Positions 57,880 to 64,000 of a DNA stretch of 64,000 bases are shown here, piece by piece. The translations under genes were made by a program, and so were the position numbers. The notes beneath the pieces were generated by a model, which did not search any database, was not told the DNA's origin, and saw nothing but the letters and a program-made list of their open reading frames with translations. Source of the stretch: Lepidurus packardi. Lineage: Eukaryota > Arthropoda > Branchiopoda > Notostraca > Triopsidae. Each line of letters starts with the position of its first letter. Position 1 is the stretch's first letter. The DNA lies in the NCBI GenBank assembly GCA_023053545.1, contig JAKZAN010000005.1, positions 11,346,001-11,410,000 on the forward strand. Direction: 5' to 3'.

Positions 57880-60800
57880 TCATTGGAGAATAACTTCAGC
57901 GGCTTCTTCTTCCACACCCAGACATCCTTGTGCAGGGCAAGTCGTTTTGCCACATTTGCAATGAATTACGGGGAGATAGTGGGCACTGTCCCACCCACCC
58001 ATCAAGTGGAATTCACATAAAGTGTACAGAGTACATGGTAGGGACGGCAGTCGCGAAAACTGGTACAATAACCCGCGTGCCTGAAATGTGCAAGTTATTC
58101 GAATAATTAACACCTTTAAACGCGAAATTCTTAGTAATTCAACTAAATCTTCTTAATACCTATCAATAAAATGGTAACAAGCACATACATCGTTCACTTA
58201 GTTAACTATTTCCTTAATTTAAACAGTTCTCATCACAGAACTGCGGCATGACATCCGCGTGGCTTAAAAACGTTCGACTGTTTGGAAACAAGCGTTATTA
58301 TCCGTCGTCCAATGCCGGAGCCAATGGACGCTCGCTTTGTGTGCATGACGTAGCGTTATGCAATTACACCCTATGCAACTTGGAAGATGACATCATGGAA
58401 AACCAATGGCATTGTTACTTTACAATGACGTCAAGCTAACCGTTACTCCCAGCGCGGGAAATTTGAATTTAGACCGCCTAAAGTGACCTAACCTCCGTAT
58501 ATCAAGAATAAAGCCGTAAAAAACGGCATAATGATCGTTAAGATTGTTACTTAATACACTATGCATTATTTACCCTACTCTGTATCTAACCATCTAACTG
58601 TATCTGTATTTAACCTAACCGAATTAGCAAAAAATAGCTGATTAGAGTGCATAAGTTGCAAAAACTTCTTGATTTTAAACCCAAAATAGAATGAATTAAG
58701 ACTGACATTCAAATTATTTCAAGTTTAAAGTGTACTTACTTTCCGTAAGACTAGTTCCGCATCCATATGCAAGGATAAGGCATTGAAATGCAGCAGCATT
58801 TCATCACTCTTCATGCGGGAACTCACCACTTCCTGCCCATAAATCGCAATAATGGCTACAGCAATAAACAACTGGAAGCGTAGCGTCTGGTGCGTACTCC
58901 AACAAGCCTCCCATATCTGCAACGCTTCTTCTTCACAAAACTCTCGTTTAAAACACCTACAACGTACCAAAACCATTAAGCTTCCTTTCTCAAGACTAAT
59001 TAGTATGAAAGCTTTTTCTACAGTAATATCCAACGATGACAAAACAACAGATCCAAAACGTGCTCCTCTTCCATAGTCTGCAAATGGGCGTAGAAGGCCG
59101 GGACTAAAAGTTTGATGAGATCGCGTAATAGGGTGAGATTATGGTCCATATCAGCATCCGTTGGAGAGCAAATGAAGCACGACTGGCGCATTAATGCGCT
59201 AAAACAAGCAAAAGCGAAAGCTTCTTCAGCAAAAGTCGATAAAAACGGAGCCAACAAGTCAGACATGCCCTGGCAGTAGCCAATTTGAGGTTCGTGCAAT
59301 GCATAATTGAGCAAAATTCGCCTACAATAAAAAAATAATGCTTTTAAGAAGATTCCGTCGAAACAAAATTCAGAATGTAATTAATATTTACTTCATTAAT
59401 TCCAAGTTTGGATTATCTTCTCCCGCATAAAACGGGTTAGAACGATCTGTGCGAATCACATCTTTTTCGACTGTGCATTGGACGTTTTTCCAAAACTGAA
59501 CCTTTTCTTCCTCTTCCATATTTAAACGTCGAATCCTAAGAAATTCAAATAACTTCTTTGTATGAATTCAAGAAAATTGGCGATCCATAACTACCTAATA
59601 TCTACGTATCTAATATACTCAATAATAGTCAAGTTTCAAGTTTTATTGTTACAAAACTTACTGAAGATTCCGATAAATTTGGCGTTGTTGATTCATGACT
59701 AATTGGCGATCTTCATCAGTGGAATTAAACGGAAACAAACCGAGTAAAAACGGCCATACTTTAACCCTGAGATCCGACTGAACTCCTCCAAAAAATACAG
59801 CCTAAAAAGCAAACGCAATAATAATAAAACAATATAAAGATAAAAAAATCGATTGTTACTTTTCTAAATAATCCTTCATCTTCTAATTGACCAGACACAT
59901 TCACGAGTTTTTTCCAGAAATACTCATCCACGATTCCAAGCGATCCTTCTTCAGGGTGTAATTCAGCTGAGGAAACATCAGGTCTAACATAATCACATTA
60001 TAAAGCAATTCAAATTTCTTTCAATTTTTTCCAATTTTTAGAACTTCGTTTTCACGATTTTTAGGACATTTTGAGCCCCTGGAAGGAAGTTTCACCTGCA
60101 AACGGTGAATTGGAGGAAATCCAAGGGATTGGAATCTTTAGGGACGTTGCTTTTCTGACCTTGGAACAAACCATGCCAGGATTCCATCACGGAAATGAAC
60201 TTTTCCAACCCGCCATGATGGAAATGCAGCATCTTATATTGTCCTTCTTTCGACACAATCACCAGTTTACCAATAGTTCGTTTCTTATCCTTACAAAACA
60301 ATCGTAAGCTCTTCATTTGACCTGGAAAAACCAAAAAGAGCATAATTTTATTCGCAATTTCATCAAATAATCTTATTTAAGTAAATTAAAACAGGTAAAT
60401 TGGGTTTAATTGGATTTGAAGGTGGATTTTCAAAGGAATCTTGCCTAAATCAGCAGTAAAAATGGAAGGAATGAATCGGTTGCTTAGACTAGGTGACGTA
60501 GATCCGTTTTCATCCCCAATTTTCCTTGCTTCTCCAAGAATTCCTAAGATTTCCACAAAAATGCAGCTTAATAAATGTGTAAAACAAGTCGTAAGGTTTT
60601 AACTTACGTAAATTGAGGTCCAAAATGGAACTTAAGGATGAATCAGGGCCAGATTCAAGTTTTCCATGTAGATCTTCTTCGATAGTGACTTGGAAAACGT
60701 GATCTAACTCTGTCGAGGAACCAGAAACGTCGGATTTGGGGTTTAAACTGTCTTTTTCTTCGCCAGATTGGTTTCCACAACCTTTGAAAGCGGAATCTTC

Positions 60801-61355
60801 CACTTCTAATGATGGTGTGCTGGTCAGAGACGCTCTACTTGACGGTCTGGGCGTGGTGGAAGTGCTAATACTCCTGCCAGGTGACCTGTAAATAAAATGA
60901 TAATTCAAAAAGCTTTTAAACTAGGAATTTTGGTGATTTTTTCTGAATTCTACCCGTTAGGAAGTTTGCTTTCAGCCGCTCGAGGGTATTTCTGAAGAGT
61001 GACATTGGGAATCCAGGTTAAGACTAAGGTGGGAGATTCTCTTAATCCTTCTTTCGCTAAATGACAGCGAATGCTTAAATATCCTGGATGACATCTGTCT
61101 TCGACTTCGCGGAAATTGGCTGGGGCGTGTACACAGACATGATTCTTACCTAAGAAAATCAGAGAAGAAAATATTTTAGTGAGTAAAGAATTGTTTGGGA
61201 TTTCAAAGAAATTTATAGAAATGGAAATTGAATTTACTAAAAACAATTTCGCCTTCTTCAGCTGAGGGAATTTCAATGGAAACAGGACCTGTGGGTGATC
61301 TACTGGCAATAAGGCTTGTAGCACGCTTTAAAAGCCCGTGAAGAGGCATAGGCAT
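57880..61355 (-). CDS. TBC1D16: TBC1D16 Rab GTPase-activating protein
   Basis: Ten exons: 61238-61355, 60954-61149, 60608-60885, 60096-60321, 59860-59983, 59662-59801, 59392-59535, 59022-59321, 58740-58956, 57880-58080, giving 647 aa (human about 767). The N-terminal EIVFSKNHVCVHAPA segment matches TBC1D16, then comes a PH-like region (SLRLFCKDKKRTIGKL, MLHFHHGGLEKF). The TBC domain spans about 315-580. Both catalytic fingers are present: Arg389 in VEKDVIRTD and Gln426 in GYCQG. TBC1D16 stimulates GTP hydrolysis by Rab4A in receptor recycling. Exon junctions are phase-consistent; the donor at 59021 (GTAGAA) is weak. The C-terminal tail has a CKCGKTTC cysteine cluster. The start ATG (MPMPLHGLLKRA) parallels the family start. 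Confidence 0.92.
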
Positions 61356-62110
61356 TGTTAAAATAAAACACCACGCTTGAATAAATGGAGGAAATAAAAC
61401 TAGTGATATATTTTTAATCGATTCACGAGAAATACCACTTTAAAACGGGACTATTTTTACACTCTTACACGAATCGCAGTCTTATAAACATAGCTAAAAG
61501 ATACTAAAACAGTTTAACACTATTTACTACTTTATTTTTGTTGATTTAGCGAAAGAAATGGTAAATTCGAGTTGTTCGAGTTGTTTTTCCCAATTTCACT
61601 AAACCCCGCCCCTTTAATGTGAAGGGAGGTAAAACGGTGCAAATAGCAGGAGAAAAACGCTAATGGATGGATACACCAAGATGAAAAATGCGAACGAAAC
61701 GCGATAGAATCCCGAAAATGTTACCGAACAATATAATAATTATAATCACGACAATAATGATCAGAATAGCGTATAATCTTGCCATGCAAAAAATGAAAGT
61801 TGTGGGCTGGAACTATAAGAAAACAATCCGAAACTAAATAAGAAATAATGGTAAATAGGTTGAAGGACACTTGAAAGTAATACAAGGTCAGAGGTTGATG
61901 AATAAACAAGGTTTCGTAGAGAGCAAAGGTCAAGGATAGGAAACCGTCGTAGAGAGGAAAGCGTTAAGGGTCTAATTAGCCTGAGGGGATCTCGAACGAA
62001 AAGAAAGAAAGTAGCGCAGAAGAGGTGAAGAGCAGGAGGTTTAGAGGTGGCTAATCCATACCTTTTCACTGTTCTAAAAGAAACACTGTAGAGCAAGTTT
62101 AATTTATGCA
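61356..62110. other. Divergent promoter region, TBC1D16 / GLYAT-like
   Basis: 755 bp separate the two start codons. The region is AT-rich with no clear TATA box or CpG cluster. No coding exon was seen. Confidence 0.5.
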
Positions 62111-63275
62111 ATGTGGAACTGTCCTGGAGATTTTAATGATCGGATGGGTGATAGTGAACCTGATGCAACAGATAATCCAAGTGAAGACGTTCTTCGTAAA
62201 ATAGAAGAAGATTCACCATCGGATGTACACTCGATTCTAGAAAAACTGGAAGACTACTTACCAGATTCAACAAAAGTACACATTATTCTTACTTTTTCTT
62301 CCTGATGATCCATAATTATAATTGTCTAGTTACACCAGTCGCTTTGGCTAGCCAACAAGGGTTTTCGGAATAGCAAATACTTCTATGTACCTCGGAAGAT
62401 CCGAGATAGCCCCTTGGTGCTGATGATGCCTCAAGGCAAGGAAACAAATGTAATAGACTTAAAGTACGTATCTGCTTAAGGAGAAAATAACCAAAGGGGT
62501 CTTTATGACAGGGACCAATCATCAGGGTGACACTATTCACTACTTTTGAGAGTCGACAGGAACTGTACGATCTATTTGTCAATACCAGCGTATTAAACTT
62601 CGATGAGGGTATATTGTTCGGTGGAGTGCAAGAAGAGCTCTGTGATACGATTAAACAAATTTGTGAAGCCAAAGGAAGGGTCTATAAGTGCCTTTTTGAA
62701 TGCTCCTTGATGACACTGCGCCCCCAAGTAGCCCTGCAATTCGACATCAAGTAAGTTAACTTAACCCGATTCGAACTCTTATAGGTAGTTTCCATTTTGT
62801 TGACAGGGTACCTGAGTACGTGTATCTGGCACCCTTGGGCAAAGAGCATGCTATTGAAGTTCACAGCCACTGGCACCGCATCTATAAGAAGCTCGAAGTC
62901 ACCGAGCGCGAGATTAGGAATCTTCCATCAATGGGACTTTATCTTCGCGTAACCAATGAGCTAGTTTCATGGATTTTGCTCAACGAATGGGGTTGTATGG
63001 GTATGATGTACACGAAAAAACCGCATCGTCGATCTGGTTACGGAGAACTGGTAGCGAAAGCATTCGCCAAACAATTGGCTGAGATCGGACTTACACCCTT
63101 CGTCTACATCAACGAGTCCAATACAGTGTCGTTTAACTTTTTCAAGAAAATGGGCTTCCAGCTAACGCATAGAGTCAAATGGATGACCTGTGCCCCACCG
63201 TATTTGGCGCAAACTGTTGAGTTATACGCTGGAACAGTTCATCTTCAACCAGATGAATGCGATTCAAAAAACTAG
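62111..63275 (+). CDS. GLYAT-like N-acyltransferase, copy 1
   Basis: Four exons: 62111-62275, 62330-62449, 62512-62750, 62807-63275, giving 330 aa. The C-terminal half is a GNAT-fold acyltransferase of the glycine N-acyltransferase type: NELVSWILLNEWGCMGMMYT, the acyl-CoA loop RRSGYGE (R/Q-x-x-G-x-G/A type) and FVYINESNTVSFNFFKKMGF. Vertebrate GLYATs conjugate acyl-CoAs to glycine in mitochondria; the substrate here cannot be told. Residues 1-50 are acidic and unlike a mitochondrial presequence. An ATG at 62147 is an alternative start. It is followed 201 bp later by a paralogue with the same intron positions. Confidence 0.85.
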
Positions 63276-63476
63276 AAATGTAAAACGAAACTCAACCACA
63301 AAACTTAAAACACAATTTCGCTATACGCTTTGGTAAACAAGGTCAGGTATTTCCTTAGAAAGTCGAGGTCTGCGAGGTCACGGATCCCTGAGGGAAGAAG
63401 AAAGGTTATGCCAGTTTAGGGGAGGTTACCGTTGTTGATACATAGTTAACAATTGAGGTATAGGAACGGTTGAAGA

Positions 63477-64000
63477 ATGAGTGCTTGTCAATTTTTGGTC
63501 AACAGTGCACGCGCTGTAAGTAGAAGAGGATACAGAAGTGAAATTAACCAAAGTCTAACCGTCACGCAGAAATCCAACTTTTCGTTGGAGCTCAGTAAGT
63601 CCATGACAACTATTAAAAGTCAAGATGCCCTCCATAAAGTTACGGAGAAGTTACCATTTGATCTGCATTGGGCACTCAAGAAGCTCCAAACGCATTCACC
63701 AGCATCAACAACGGTATGACCTCGTTTTTTTGGGGTTCACAATGTTTTGAAAGCAATACATATCTAGTTGTACCAATCCCTCTTGCTAGCAAGTAAAGGT
63801 TTCCAAACCGGCAAGGACGTTTACATGTCTCGAGACGATTCAGGTAGTCCCTTGACGCTAATGCTGCCCAGAGATCACGAAGACAACGTATGTATATAGG
63901 TATTCATTCACAAACGTCACACCCACTAACGATATCCGTACTCGTGGTATTGACAGGGACCGACTACCAGTGTGTTATTCTTTACTTCCAATGAGCGTAC
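63477..64000 (+). CDS. GLYAT-like N-acyltransferase, copy 2 (cut by window end)
   Basis: Visible exons are 63477-63713, 63768-63887 and 63957 to the window end. Exon 2 (LYQSLLLASKGF, SPLTLMLPRD) aligns with copy 1 (LHQSLWLANKGF, SPLVLMMPQG) at the same phases, and exon 3 opens GPTTSVLFFTS as copy 1 opens GPIIRVTLFTT. Unlike copy 1 the N-terminus is basic and low in acidic residues (SARAVSRRGYRSE), so it could be a mitochondrial presequence. The acyltransferase core lies beyond the window. Confidence 0.8.

Noticed and set aside
1-64000. CRISPR arrays, bacterial operons, rRNA or tRNA genes
   Set aside because: No evenly spaced identical repeats, Shine-Dalgarno-linked gene strings, rRNA blocks or tRNA box pairs were found by eye; a tRNA scan could still find one.

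Overview
This is eukaryotic nuclear DNA, most likely from an arthropod and probably a crustacean. All genes are split by GT-AG introns, many of only 55-150 bp. The proteins are animal families, and one (RRM + MYND + three Tudor domains) has the domain order of the arthropod piRNA factor Vreteno. Short CCTAA/TTAGG-like tracts, the arthropod telomere unit, recur in the spacers. The species cannot be fixed from the sequence alone. I built the gene models by hand from reading frames, splice sites and remembered family sequences; every main model closes in frame from ATG to stop.

Layout. 0.5-13.4 kb is a dense housekeeping block: a possible terminal exon of an unrecognised gene (-), a MORN4/retinophilin-like gene (+), a complete 14-exon mitochondrial glycerol-3-phosphate acyltransferase (-, 824 aa) and a 16-exon Vreteno-like Tudor gene (-, 1123 aa). 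17-52 kb is gene-poor and repeat-rich, and all five clear genes there encode predicted secreted proteins: a signal-peptide + helical linker + TRAF/MATH protein, two mindin/spondin-2 paralogues (about 11 kb apart), and two small six-cysteine PAN/apple-like proteins in tandem. 53-64 kb is dense again: BRAT1 (+, 891 aa), TBC1D16 (-, 647 aa) and two tandem GLYAT-like N-acyltransferases, the second cut by the window end.

Mobile and repeated DNA. Two non-autonomous DNA transposons can be delimited to the base: a 590-bp element with terminal inverted repeats and a 9-bp target duplication (Mutator-like), and a 161-bp element with an exact 8-bp target duplication (hAT-like). Many introns carry degenerate minisatellites, several sharing a GAATC/GATTC core. 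A three-copy 163-bp tandem repeat lies directly upstream of one PAN gene promoter.

How the genes relate. The two flanks hold unrelated housekeeping genes, with convergent pairs whose stop codons are only 92-136 bp apart. The central block looks like a small local collection of secreted, possibly immune or matrix proteins that grew by tandem duplication. No operon, CRISPR, rRNA or convincing tRNA was seen.
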